A DNA stretch of 7,331 bases from an uncultured Porphyromonadaceae bacterium (GCA_900548705.1 URLF01000105.1:1-7331); one strand, 5' to 3'; numbered from the stretch's first letter, positions 1 through 7,226 are shown. Notes: generated by a model not told the origin, from the letters alone. A program made the numbers and translations.

Positions 1-1
1 C

Positions 2-343
2 CAGGAGGTGGATGTCGATTGGCTGACGAAGAAGATAGTCGGGTTGAGGATATTCGAGGATGAATCCGGTGTGATGAACCTTGATGTTAAGGCTGTCGGC
101 GGGGACATTCTTGCCGTCAGCCAGTTCACCCTTGTCGCCGGCACGCGCAAAGGCAACCGCCCGAGCTATATACGCGCCGCCGCTCCGGATGTGGCGGTGC
201 CGATGTATGAGGAGTTTTGCCGCCGCCTGGAATCCCTGACTGGGCGACCGGTCGGCCGTGGCCGTTTCGGCGCGGATATGAAAGTCTCCCTCATTAACGA
301 TGGCCCCGTAACCATAATCATCGATTCCCGGTTGAGGGAGTGA
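2..343 (+). CDS. dtd: D-aminoacyl-tRNA deacylase, C-terminal part (5' end outside window)
   Basis: Cytosolic enzyme that hydrolyses D-amino acids (and glycine) mischarged on tRNA, a translation quality-control step. The frame is open from base 2, so a GTG at base 8 is only an internal valine codon; about 35 to 40 N-terminal residues lie off the left edge, as family members run about 145 to 150 aa. In the 113 visible residues (window numbering) both active-site signatures of the DTD family are present: the SQFTL motif at 40-44, followed by a TRKGNRPS stretch, and NDGPVT at 99-104. The conserved RFGADM block is at 88-93. The protein ends normally shortly after the GPVT motif, so the 3' end is intact. 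Family assignment is very secure; the upstream neighbour cannot be seen. Confidence 0.96.
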   Translation, partial: QEVDVDWLTKKIVGLRIFEDESGVMNLDVKAVGGDILAVSQFTLVAGTRKGNRPSYIRAAAPDVAVPMYEEFCRRLESLTGRPVGRGRFGADMKVSLINDGPVTIIIDSRLRE

Positions 344-346
344 CTT

Positions 347-472
347 CTGACGATATATAACCACAATCAAAAACCTTATGAAATCCGTGTGGTAGGCCAT
401 AATGCGCAATATGATGAGTATGGCGAAAGTGTCTATTATCTCGCCCCCCCGACATACGACAGGAAGAAGTAA
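347..472 (+). CDS. Possible small protein (about 41 aa) with a non-ATG start, or a remnant of one
   Basis: Directly after the dtd stop (341-343), and in the same frame, the sequence stays open for 42 codons to a TAA at 470-472. There is no in-frame ATG; a CTG at 347 is the only plausible initiator, and a GGGAG stretch at 335-339 lies 7 bases before it. From CTG the product would be 41 residues, Tyr-rich (7 of 41, including a VYY run), with a mixed polar/hydrophobic middle and a basic DRKK tail. No signal peptide or membrane segment is visible, and I recognise no family. An open frame of this length arises by chance fairly often, and its third-position GC (about half) is lower than in the neighbouring genes. 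It could be a CTG-started small gene, a C-terminal extension reached by reading through the dtd TGA, a decayed gene, or noise. Confidence 0.25.
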   Translation: MTIYNHNQKPYEIRVVGHNAQYDEYGESVYYLAPPTYDRKK

Positions 473-527
473 GCGATTTGAAACGCCAACTCGTTTGCAA
501 TTTTTAAGTTGGAGGCGGGTGGTTGCG

Positions 528-559
528 CTTGCCTGAATGGAGGTTTTTTCGTAACTTTG
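528..559 (+). promoter_or_regulatory. Bacteroidetes-type promoter for the sorting-domain gene and uvrA
   Basis: TAACTTTG at 552-559 is an exact match to the Bacteroidetes -7 consensus TAnnTTTG. CTTG at 528-531, with a 20-base spacer, matches three of four positions of the -33 TTTG element. Transcription would start near base 566, giving a leader of about 16 bases before the ATG at 582. No Shine-Dalgarno sequence precedes that ATG, which is common in this phylum. The assignment rests on sequence match only. Confidence 0.5.
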
Positions 560-576
560 CAAGTTAACAGACCTCC
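539..576. repeat. Nested inverted repeat spanning the -7 element
   Basis: GGAGGT (539-544) and ACCTCC (571-576) are perfect 6-bp inverted arms separated by 26 bases. Inside them AACTT (553-557) and AAGTT (561-565) form a second inverted repeat with a 3-base centre. The inner repeat overlaps the TAnnTTTG element, and the outer arms flank the -7 box and predicted start site. This could be a binding site for a dimeric regulator; at this size it may also be coincidence. Confidence 0.35.
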
Positions 577-581
577 TGGAT

Positions 582-1916
582 ATGAGACTTCAACCATTAT
601 TCCATTTCGTTTTGATGTCGGCCTTGTCAACCGTGGTTTGCAAGGCCCAGTTGACATTTTCCGGCAATGCTCTTCCCCCTGTCACCGACACTCCGGAAGC
701 TTCTTCGGGACTTTCGGCAATTTATGTGATTGACGGCACTGCAGGGGTGACGGCCAGCTATACTGCTGCGACATCGGCGGCTCCTGTGAGATGGATGAGG
801 TTCAGTTCGCTCGGGGGAGGGTATGCCGAAGAGATAACCCCGGTCCGCAACGGAAATGTAAGTTCGGTGACCCTTACCGGGGATGACATGGGGTATATCG
901 TGGAGGAAGGAACGACGAGGAAATGCTACTGGGTGGTCAATTACGCCAACCATACCTGCAATTTGCGGGAACTGTCGATTGCTCCCGAACAGGACTGTAT
1001 GTCGGCCTCGCTGAATTTTTCGGGAAATGCTGACCGGATTGTGTATTACACGATAAACGGTGTGCCCCGCACATTGTCGCGCGGACTCACGCTGGAATAT
1101 ACCAACCTCTCATTCAACGCCGACAGGAATGTTTATGAACAGGTTCCCACAACCCAGGAACTGGAATATCTTTCCGGAGAGATACATGTGGAGTCACCTT
1201 TGTGTCAGACCGATTTCCTTCTCACAGGCGACCGATTCCAGATGGCTTGGGGTGGAGGGAAGACAATTTCAAGCCCGGTCTTTGAGCCGCGTGCGGTAGA
1301 GGCAGTCACGTCAGCCGTCCAGACCTCGCGCACGGTGGACAATGAACAGAAGGACTCCGACGGTTCAGCATCCGGCGCGTTGGGCGGCTCTGCCCCGGTT
1401 GAGATCACATTCTCGGCTGTTGTCACCGACGCGGCGATATACCACGAATGGCAATATTCCGCCGACCCCCAGTTTGATGTCATTGATATGAGGGTAAACT
1501 CCACCGAGTCGACGCGTGTTTTCAATGAGTATGGCACGGTCTATGTGCGGTTCGTCGCCGGAGATGCCTCCGGCGCGTGTGACTGGACTTCGGAGACCTA
1601 CACCGTGAATATAGGGGAGTCGAAGCTTGAATGTCCCAATGCCTTCTCGCCGGGTGCTTCCGAGGGGAGCAACGACGAATGGAAGGTCTCATATAAATCC
1701 ATAATCAGTTTCGATTGCCATATATTCAACCGCTGGGGGGTGGAAGTGGCCCATCTCACCGATCCCTCCCAAGGCTGGGACGGACGGCATAATGGTAAAC
1801 TTGTAAAGTCGGGAGTGTTCTTTTATGTCATCCAGGCGGAAGGCGCGGATGGAAAGCAATACAAGCTTTCGGGTGACATAAACATCATCCACGCCAATTA
1901 CAACAAGGGATATTAA
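582..1916 (+). CDS. Secreted protein with type IX secretion type B C-terminal sorting domain
   Basis: A 444-residue exported protein of unknown function. Residues 1-22 are a Sec signal peptide (hydrophobic stretch around 6-19, cleavage likely after CKA at 20-22); the cysteine is not in a lipobox, so a lipoprotein is unlikely. Residues about 23-270 are Ser/Thr/Gly-rich, beta-type and unrecognised, with a repeated LxFSGNA motif at 24-30 and 144-150. Residues about 272-345 resemble an Ig/PKD-like beta-sandwich. The last 95 residues match the gliding-motility-associated C-terminal (CHU_C, type B) domain: CPNAFSP at 351-357, IFNRWG at 381-386, WDG at 399-401, then a GVFFYVI strand. That domain normally directs passage across the outer membrane by the type IX system. 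In place of the usual NGDGxND it has GASEGSND. The first ATG is chosen because it gives the signal peptide. The stop codon overlaps the uvrA start. The domain call is firm; the cargo role is unknown. Confidence 0.88.
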   Translation: MRLQPLFHFVLMSALSTVVCKAQLTFSGNALPPVTDTPEASSGLSAIYVIDGTAGVTASYTAATSAAPVRWMRFSSLGGGYAEEITPVRNGNVSSVTLTGDDMGYIVEEGTTRKCYWVVNYANHTCNLRELSIAPEQDCMSASLNFSGNADRIVYYTINGVPRTLSRGLTLEYTNLSFNADRNVYEQVPTTQELEYLSGEIHVESPLCQTDFLLTGDRFQMAWGGGKTISSPVFEPRAVEAVTSAVQTSRTVDNEQKDSDGSASGALGGSAPVEITFSAVVTDAAIYHEWQYSADPQFDVIDMRVNSTESTRVFNEYGTVYVRFVAGDASGACDWTSETYTVNIGESKLECPNAFSPGASEGSNDEWKVSYKSIISFDCHIFNRWGVEVAHLTDPSQGWDGRHNGKLVKSGVFFYVIQAEGADGKQYKLSGDINIIHANYNKGY

Positions 1917-1921
1917 TGATG
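1905..1921 (+). promoter_or_regulatory. Overlapping stop/start and ribosome-binding site of uvrA
   Basis: AAGGGA at 1905-1910 is a purine-rich Shine-Dalgarno-like stretch 5 bases before the ATG at 1916. The TAA of the upstream gene (1914-1916) shares its last A with that ATG, giving TAATG, and a second in-frame ATG follows at 1919. The arrangement favours re-initiation by ribosomes finishing the upstream gene. Which of the two ATGs is used cannot be told. Confidence 0.55.
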
Positions 1922-4786
1922 AACAAGGAAAACGCGACAAACATAAAATCTTCACCCCGGGCAGTCAGATTGCCCGGCACCCTTTCGGTTGTCGGAGCGA
2001 GGGTCAACAATCTTAAGAACATAGATGTAGATATTCCCCACGGGACTCTCGCCGTGATTACCGGCCTGAGCGGCTCGGGAAAATCATCCCTTGCCTTCGA
2101 CACCATCTTCGCCGAAGGGCAGCGACGCTATATAGAGACATTCTCATCCTACGCCCGCAATATGCTCGGCAATATGGAGCGCCCCGATGTCGACAAGATT
2201 TCGGGACTTTCCCCTGTGATTGCCATCGAGCAGAAAACCATAAACCGTAATCCGCGAAGTACGATAGGCACCACCACCGAGGTCTATGACTATCTGCGAC
2301 TGCTGTTTGCCCGCGCCGGGGAAGCCCGCAGTTATCTGTCAGGCGAACCGATGGTCAAATATTCTCCGGAAAAGATTGTGGAGCTGATTCTATCGGAATA
2401 TGACGGCAAGAAGATTTACCTGCTGTCCCCGCTGGTGCATAACCGAAAGGGGCATTACAAGGAGCTTTTCGAGAACCTGATGAAGAAGGGGTATCTCACC
2501 GTCAGGGTTGACGGCGAGATAATGGAACTGTCTTCGGGAATGAGGCTCGACCGTTACCGCAACCACTCTATCGAGCTGGTGATTGACAAGCTGAAAGTGT
2601 CGGCCAAGGATGACAAACGGCTGCTTGACTCCGTTGTCAAGACCCTGAAGCATGGCGACAAGCAGATGATGGTTTACGACCTTGAATCCGGCAAAGCACG
2701 TCATTATTCACAGTCACTGATGGATCCGGTCAGCGGCCTTTCATACCGCGAACCGGCTCCTCACAATTTTTCGTTCAACTCCCCTTTGGGAGCCTGCCGT
2801 TGCTGCAAGGGGCTTGGGACGGTCAACATCATCGACCGTGACAAGGTAATACCCGATGATTCGATTTCGATTCATGCGGGGGGGATAGCCCCGTTGGGAA
2901 AATACCAGAACACGACGATTTTCTGGCAGGTGCAGGCCATCTGCGAGAAATATGGAGCGACATTGAAAACCCCCATACGCGATCTTCCCGCCGAGGCCAT
3001 GGAGGATATACTCAACGGCACCGACGAGCGGCTTAACCTGCATTCCGAGGGGAGCTCAATCTCGAACTACTTCCTGAGTTATGACGGGCTGCTGAAATAT
3101 ATCGAGATGCAGCAGAGTGAGGATGCCACCTCCGCCGCCCAACGCTGGAGCGGGCAGTTCTTCTCCCGCAAGACCTGTCCGGAGTGTGGTGGCGACCGCC
3201 TTAACAAGGAGGCGTTGCATTTCTTCATCGACAGCAAAAACATTGCCGAACTGTCGCGTCTTGACATCGCCGAACTGCTCGAATGGTCGCGGACTGTCGA
3301 GGAGCGTCTGGCTCCGCGTCAGCGTGTGATTGCTTCCGAAATCATAAAGGAGATACGTTCGCGCTTGAGTTTCCTTGTCGATGTCGGGCTGGGCTACCTG
3401 TCGCTCAATCGCGCGTCGGCCACCTTGTCAGGCGGCGAGAGCCAGCGCATAAGACTGGCCACCCAGCTCGGGTCAGAGTTGGTGAATGTGCTGTATATCC
3501 TTGATGAACCCTCTATCGGTCTCCATCAGCGCGACAACCATAAGCTGATCGGTTCATTGAAACGGTTGCGCGACGCCCGCAACTCGATTATCGTTGTCGA
3601 GCATGACAAGGATATGATGCTTGAGGCTGATTACATAGTCGACATAGGGCCGAAAGCGGGCCGAAAGGGTGGAAAGGTCGTGTTTGAAGGTACTCCCCAG
3701 GAGATGCTGAAGACAGACACATTGACCGCAGGTTACCTGAACGGTACCCGTGAGATAGCCATTCCGGAATCCCGCCGCGAAGGTAACGGCAAAGTGTTGT
3801 GTCTGAAAGGATGCTCCGGCCATAATCTGAAAGACGTGGATTTCACACTTCCGTTGGGCACGCTGACCTGTGTGTGCGGTGTGTCGGGAAGCGGTAAGTC
3901 CTCTCTTGTCAATGGAACATTGCAGCCGATTCTCTCCCAGAAATTTTACCGGTCGTCGCAGGAGCCTCTTCCTTACCGGGAAATAGAGGGAATCGAGAAT
4001 ATCGACAAAGTGGTGACCGTAGACCAGACCCCGCTTGGCCGCACCCCGAGGTCTAATCCGGCGACATACACCGGGGTCTTTTCCGATATAAGGAATCTCT
4101 TTGTCGGATTGCCCGAGGCCAAAATCAGAGGCTACAAACCGGGACGGTTCTCATTCAATGTGGCCGGTGGCCGGTGTGAGGCATGCAAAGGGAACGGTTA
4201 CAAGACAATCGAGATGAATTTCCTCCCTGACGTGCTTGTTCCCTGTGAGGAGTGTGGAGGCCGCCGTTACAATCGCGAGACTCTTGAGGTGAGGTTCAAA
4301 GGGAAGTCGATAGCCGATGTGCTTGACATGACCATCAACCAGGCGGTCGAGTTTTTCGAGTTCCAGCCTTCGATTCTGAAAAAGATAAAGGTGCTCCAGG
4401 ATGTCGGTCTTGGTTACATAAAGCTCGGCCAACCTTCATCGACCCTCTCGGGAGGTGAGAACCAGCGCGTGAAGCTGGCGACCGAACTTGCCAAGCGTGA
4501 CACAGGCCGCACTCTCTTCATCCTTGATGAACCGACAACCGGACTTCACTTCGAGGATATAAACACACTGATGACTGTGCTGAACCGGCTTGTAGACCGG
4601 GGCAACACTGTATTGGTCATCGAGCATAACCTTGATGTCGTCAAGGCAGCCGACCATGTGATAGACATGGGGCCTGACGGCGGCAGGAATGGCGGCAGGA
4701 TCATCGCGACGGGCACCCCCGAAGAGGTGGCCGCGTCAGATTCTCCCACCGCCCCATACCTTCGTCAGGAGCTTAATCCGCGCTGA
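1916..4786 (+). CDS. uvrA: UvrABC excinuclease subunit A
   Basis: Damage-sensing ATPase of nucleotide excision repair, which dimerises and loads UvrB on damaged DNA. At 956 aa it is full length, with about 20 extra N-terminal residues. Two ABC modules are intact: Walker A GLSGSGKS (50-57), signature LSGGESQR (504-511), Walker B LYILDEP (526-532); then GVSGSGKS (655-662), LSGGENQR (844-851), LFILDEP (867-873). The UvrB-binding insert is present (about 125-250, including RKGHYKELFE and VRVDGE), which separates it from the shorter UvrA2 class. The C-terminal zinc module is complete, C754-X2-C757-X19-C777-X2-C780. The N-terminal one is not: CRCC (294-297) matches the second Cys pair, but no cysteine precedes residue 294. 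A further CPEC is at 421-424. It is co-directional with, and coupled to, the secreted protein gene, and its last 14 bases overlap galM. No LexA-type box was recognised. Confidence 0.98.
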   Translation: MMNKENATNIKSSPRAVRLPGTLSVVGARVNNLKNIDVDIPHGTLAVITGLSGSGKSSLAFDTIFAEGQRRYIETFSSYARNMLGNMERPDVDKISGLSPVIAIEQKTINRNPRSTIGTTTEVYDYLRLLFARAGEARSYLSGEPMVKYSPEKIVELILSEYDGKKIYLLSPLVHNRKGHYKELFENLMKKGYLTVRVDGEIMELSSGMRLDRYRNHSIELVIDKLKVSAKDDKRLLDSVVKTLKHGDKQMMVYDLESGKARHYSQSLMDPVSGLSYREPAPHNFSFNSPLGACRCCKGLGTVNIIDRDKVIPDDSISIHAGGIAPLGKYQNTTIFWQVQAICEKYGATLKTPIRDLPAEAMEDILNGTDERLNLHSEGSSISNYFLSYDGLLKYIEMQQSEDATSAAQRWSGQFFSRKTCPECGGDRLNKEALHFFIDSKNIAELSRLDIAELLEWSRTVEERLAPRQRVIASEIIKEIRSRLSFLVDVGLGYLSLNRASATLSGGESQRIRLATQLGSELVNVLYILDEPSIGLHQRDNHKLIGSLKRLRDARNSIIVVEHDKDMMLEADYIVDIGPKAGRKGGKVVFEGTPQEMLKTDTLTAGYLNGTREIAIPESRREGNGKVLCLKGCSGHNLKDVDFTLPLGTLTCVCGVSGSGKSSLVNGTLQPILSQKFYRSSQEPLPYREIEGIENIDKVVTVDQTPLGRTPRSNPATYTGVFSDIRNLFVGLPEAKIRGYKPGRFSFNVAGGRCEACKGNGYKTIEMNFLPDVLVPCEECGGRRYNRETLEVRFKGKSIADVLDMTINQAVEFFEFQPSILKKIKVLQDVGLGYIKLGQPSSTLSGGENQRVKLATELAKRDTGRTLFILDEPTTGLHFEDINTLMTVLNRLVDRGNTVLVIEHNLDVVKAADHVIDMGPDGGRNGGRIIATGTPEEVAASDSPTAPYLRQELNPR

Positions 4787-5858
4787 AAGAGAAGCGGATG
4801 GTGCGGCGATAGGGGAGCGCCGGGCTTACTGTCTGAGAGGGGAAACCGGGCTTGTTGGGAGCGTCGGGACACCCTTGGCATTCTATAGCCACGGCGCAAT
4901 AGTCGGGGTAGATCGCGCCATCCTTCCCTTTGGGGCATCCTGATACCCAGTTGCCTCCATACACCTGCACGGCAGGCTGGTCGGTTGCCACTGTCAGTCT
5001 GCGTCCGCTGACCGTGTCCTCCAGTACGGCGATTGTGTTGACATTGCCGTCGGTCACGTCTGCCATCCAGCAGTTGTCGTAACCTTTTCCAAAACGGATA
5101 GCGTCGAAGTCGGATATGAGTGATTCGGTCGAAGGAACCTCTCCGGCCTTGAAAATCCGTTCGCCGACTTTGCGGAATTCACGGAAGTCCATAGGGGTGC
5201 CTTCCACCGGCGCGAATTCTCCGGTAGGCACGAGAGTGTCGTCAGTCGGGAGCCAGCGCGAGCAGCTGAGTTTCAACAGCTGGGCCATGGCTCTCTCTGC
5301 ACCTGCATCATGCCCTCCGAGATTGAAGTAGCTGTGGTTTGTGAGGTTGACGACGGTGGGGCTGTCTGATTCCGCCTCATATTCGATGGTGAGGTTGTCA
5401 TCGTCATCCCAGGTGTATGTGACGGATGCTTTGAGGTTGGCGGGATAACCTGCGTCCCCATCCTTGCTTTCAATAGTGAAGCGGACTTTCCCCTCGGCTG
5501 TCTCATCCACATTCCATACACGGTTCTGATAGCCGTCGGGGCCTCCGTGGAGGTGGTTGGGACCATTGTTGACGGGTAGGGTATAGGTGTTGCCTTCGAG
5601 AGTGAAGCGTCCGTTGGCGATACGGTTGGCGTAGCGACCGGGCGTTTTCCCGGCGCAAGGGCCGTCGGCTATGTAGTCGGCCGCCTCGGGATAGCCGATT
5701 ACCACGTCGGCGCGGTTTCCGTCGCGGTCAGGCACAGTGATGGCGACAATGCCGGCTCCGAGAGAGGAGAGCACGACCTGGTTGCCTCTGGAATTGGTCA
5801 GGGTCAGATATGTCACTTCACCGGCAGGGGTGGTGAAACTCTTTTTTGTAGTATTCAT
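4773..5858 (-). CDS. galM: Aldose 1-epimerase (mutarotase)
   Basis: Interconverts alpha and beta anomers of galactose, glucose and related aldoses, feeding the Leloir pathway. At 361 aa it has the usual family length and no signal peptide, so it should be cytoplasmic. Catalytic and binding residues are in place: the GRYANRI block (74-80), the NHLHGG motif with the active-site His at 104, NLTNHSYFNLGG with the second His at 175, YDN with Asp 261, and the catalytic base Glu 326 in AIECQG, followed by the typical PDAPNKPGFPS stretch. The start at 5858 gives the correct N-terminus (MNTTKKSF). It lies 43 bases downstream of lysC on the same strand and probably shares its transcript; no strong promoter is visible in that gap. 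Its 3' end overlaps the end of uvrA. No other sugar gene is in view, so the physiological substrate is open. Confidence 0.96.
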   Translation of the reverse strand: MNTTKKSFTTPAGEVTYLTLTNSRGNQVVLSSLGAGIVAITVPDRDGNRADVVIGYPEAADYIADGPCAGKTPGRYANRIANGRFTLEGNTYTLPVNNGPNHLHGGPDGYQNRVWNVDETAEGKVRFTIESKDGDAGYPANLKASVTYTWDDDDNLTIEYEAESDSPTVVNLTNHSYFNLGGHDAGAERAMAQLLKLSCSRWLPTDDTLVPTGEFAPVEGTPMDFREFRKVGERIFKAGEVPSTESLISDFDAIRFGKGYDNCWMADVTDGNVNTIAVLEDTVSGRRLTVATDQPAVQVYGGNWVSGCPKGKDGAIYPDYCAVAIECQGCPDAPNKPGFPSQTVSPALPYRRTIRFSFSAD

Positions 5859-5901
5859 GGTTCTTGCGATTATTGGAAACTATTCAATATTGTTGCGGCA
5901 A
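5859..5901 (-). other. Short lysC-galM spacer with two adjacent palindromes
   Basis: The 43-base spacer is AT-rich. It contains the perfect palindrome CAATATTG (5885-5892), directly followed by TTGCGGCAA (5893-5901), which is palindromic except for its central base. No terminator hairpin with a T-run, no Shine-Dalgarno site for galM and no convincing TAnnTTTG element is seen, which fits read-through from lysC into galM. Confidence 0.4.
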
Positions 5902-7224
5902 TCAGTGGTTGTCCTTGAACAGACGCTGTTGAAGTGCCCGCAGGGCTGCCACCTTGTCCTCCTTGCTGACAAGGAAAGAGATGTTGTAGTTGCTGCCGCC
6001 ATAGGAAATCATCCTGACAGGGATGTCATGGAGAGCGTCGAGGGCCTCGGCCTCGAAACCACGGTTGTGCCACTCGAGGTCGCCGACCACACATATGATT
6101 ACCATATCGCGGTCAATCGAGACGGTGCCTATCTCCTTCAGTTCATCCACGATATGTTCGAGCTTAAGCGGATTGTCGATGGTGACCGACACCCCGACCT
6201 CGCTTGTCGCGATCATGTCGATGGGGCGGCTGTAGTTGTCGAAAATCTCGAACACACGGTGCATGAAGCTTGACGCGAGCATCATGCGCGACGACCTTAT
6301 CTTGATGGCGATGATGTCATCCTTGGCGGCCACGGCCTTGATGCCTTGTGACAGTTCGGTGTTGTATATGAGTGTACCCCTGGCGGAAGGCTCCATGGTG
6401 TTGAGTAACCTGACGGGGATGTTGTTCACCTTGGCGGGAAGCACACAGGTGGGATGAAGGATCTTCGCCCCGAAATAGGCCAGCTCGGCGGCCTCGTCGA
6501 AATGGAGTTCGGCCACCGGAGTGGTGCCTTCGACAAAGCGCGGGTCATTGTTGTGCATCCCGTCGATGTCGGTCCAGATTTCGATTTCCTTAGCCATAAG
6601 GGCCGCACCGATGATTGATGCCGTCAGGTCGGAGCCGCCTCGGCGCAGGTTGTCGACCTCACCATAGGCGTTGCGGCAGATGTAGCCCTGGGTTATGTAG
6701 AGGTCGGCATTGGGATTCTCGTCGAGGAGTGCCTGAAGATGCTCCTTGATGTAGTCCATATCTGCCTCGCCGTTCTTGTCGGTGCGCATGAATTCCAATG
6801 CGGGAAGGAACCCGGAATTTACGCCACACTGGCGCAGGTAGAGGTGCATCAGTTTTGTCGACAACATCTCGCCTTGGGCGAGAATCTCCTTCTCCTCGAA
6901 GGATGTGAAGCTGTCGCGGGCCAAGGCCCGGATGCTTGAAAACACCGCCTCCACCTCCTCGTCGGCTTCCATACGGATTTCGACCTGGGTGAACAGCAAC
7001 GCCACCACGCGGCGGTAATTGCGCTCAAGGTCGTTGATTATCTCCTTGGCGCCGTTGACGTTGTGTTTGTAGAGGTAGTCGGAGATTTCCACCAGGGTAT
7101 TGGTGGTGCCGGCCATTGCCGACAATACTACTATGTTTTGACCTCTACCGGTTATGAGGTCGGCGACATTGCGGATACGGTCGGCCGACCCGACGGAGGT
7201 TCCTCCGAATTTGAGTACTTTCAT
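5902..7224 (-). CDS. lysC: Aspartate kinase, monofunctional lysine-type (class with two ACT domains)
   Basis: Phosphorylates aspartate, the first step to lysine/diaminopimelate, threonine and methionine. The 440 residues cover a complete kinase domain: KFGGTSVGS (5-13), QGEMLST (118-124), RRGGSDLTA (194-202), WTDIDGMHNNDPR (217-229) and YFGAKILHP (250-258). Two ACT regions follow, about 300-375 and 376-435. The first holds the segment MLASSFMHRVFEIF and the ATSEVGVSVTID stretch (339-350), which align by eye with the lysine-binding part of E. coli LysC, so feedback inhibition by lysine is likely (inference). No homoserine dehydrogenase is fused. The gene starts two bases after the stop of an FtsE-like gene, so it is almost certainly co-transcribed and there is no room for a lysine riboswitch directly in front. 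Diaminopimelate from this pathway also feeds peptidoglycan, which could suit a cell-division neighbour. Confidence 0.97.
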   Translation of the reverse strand: MKVLKFGGTSVGSADRIRNVADLITGRGQNIVVLSAMAGTTNTLVEISDYLYKHNVNGAKEIINDLERNYRRVVALLFTQVEIRMEADEEVEAVFSSIRALARDSFTSFEEKEILAQGEMLSTKLMHLYLRQCGVNSGFLPALEFMRTDKNGEADMDYIKEHLQALLDENPNADLYITQGYICRNAYGEVDNLRRGGSDLTASIIGAALMAKEIEIWTDIDGMHNNDPRFVEGTTPVAELHFDEAAELAYFGAKILHPTCVLPAKVNNIPVRLLNTMEPSARGTLIYNTELSQGIKAVAAKDDIIAIKIRSSRMMLASSFMHRVFEIFDNYSRPIDMIATSEVGVSVTIDNPLKLEHIVDELKEIGTVSIDRDMVIICVVGDLEWHNRGFEAEALDALHDIPVRMISYGGSNYNISFLVSKEDKVAALRALQQRLFKDNH

Positions 7225-7226
7225 TG

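Larger units (their letters stand above)
344..581. other. Intergenic region between dtd and the sorting-domain protein gene
   Basis: These 238 bases hold the possible small frame after dtd (to 472), then about 110 bases of non-coding sequence with the promoter and inverted repeat listed separately. A 6-bp inverted repeat, CCAACT (486-491) with AGTTGG (507-512), has a 15-base loop and could form a weak hairpin, but no T-run follows it closely. I see no clear terminator for dtd, no RNA gene and no riboswitch-like fold. Confidence 0.6.

Noticed and set aside
318..500. A 60-codon - strand frame in the dtd downstream region
   Set aside because: Overlaps the dtd end, has no recognisable sequence and no promoter-like element; the + strand frame in the same place looks more protein-like.
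484..517. Hairpin CCAACT/AGTTGG as a dtd terminator
   Set aside because: Only 6 bp with a 15-base loop, and no T-run directly after it; the nearest T-run (544-549) is too far away.
600..660. Lipoprotein signal in the secreted protein
   Set aside because: The only cysteine near the end of the signal (residue 20) is preceded by TVV, without the small residue (G/A/S) needed at -1; a type I cleavage after CKA fits better.
627..953. A 108-codon - strand frame opposite the secreted protein gene
   Set aside because: Shadow frame: His/Arg/Ser-rich, no domain, fully inside a gene with a signal peptide and a recognisable C-terminal domain.
1916..4786. UvrA2-type paralogue instead of the repair UvrA
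   Set aside because: The UvrB-binding insert, absent in UvrA2 proteins, is present, and both ABC modules are complete.
5737..6273. A 178-codon + strand open frame across the galM-lysC junction
   Set aside because: It is antisense to two well-supported genes, its product resembles no family, and long antisense frames are common where GC-rich codons mirror each other.
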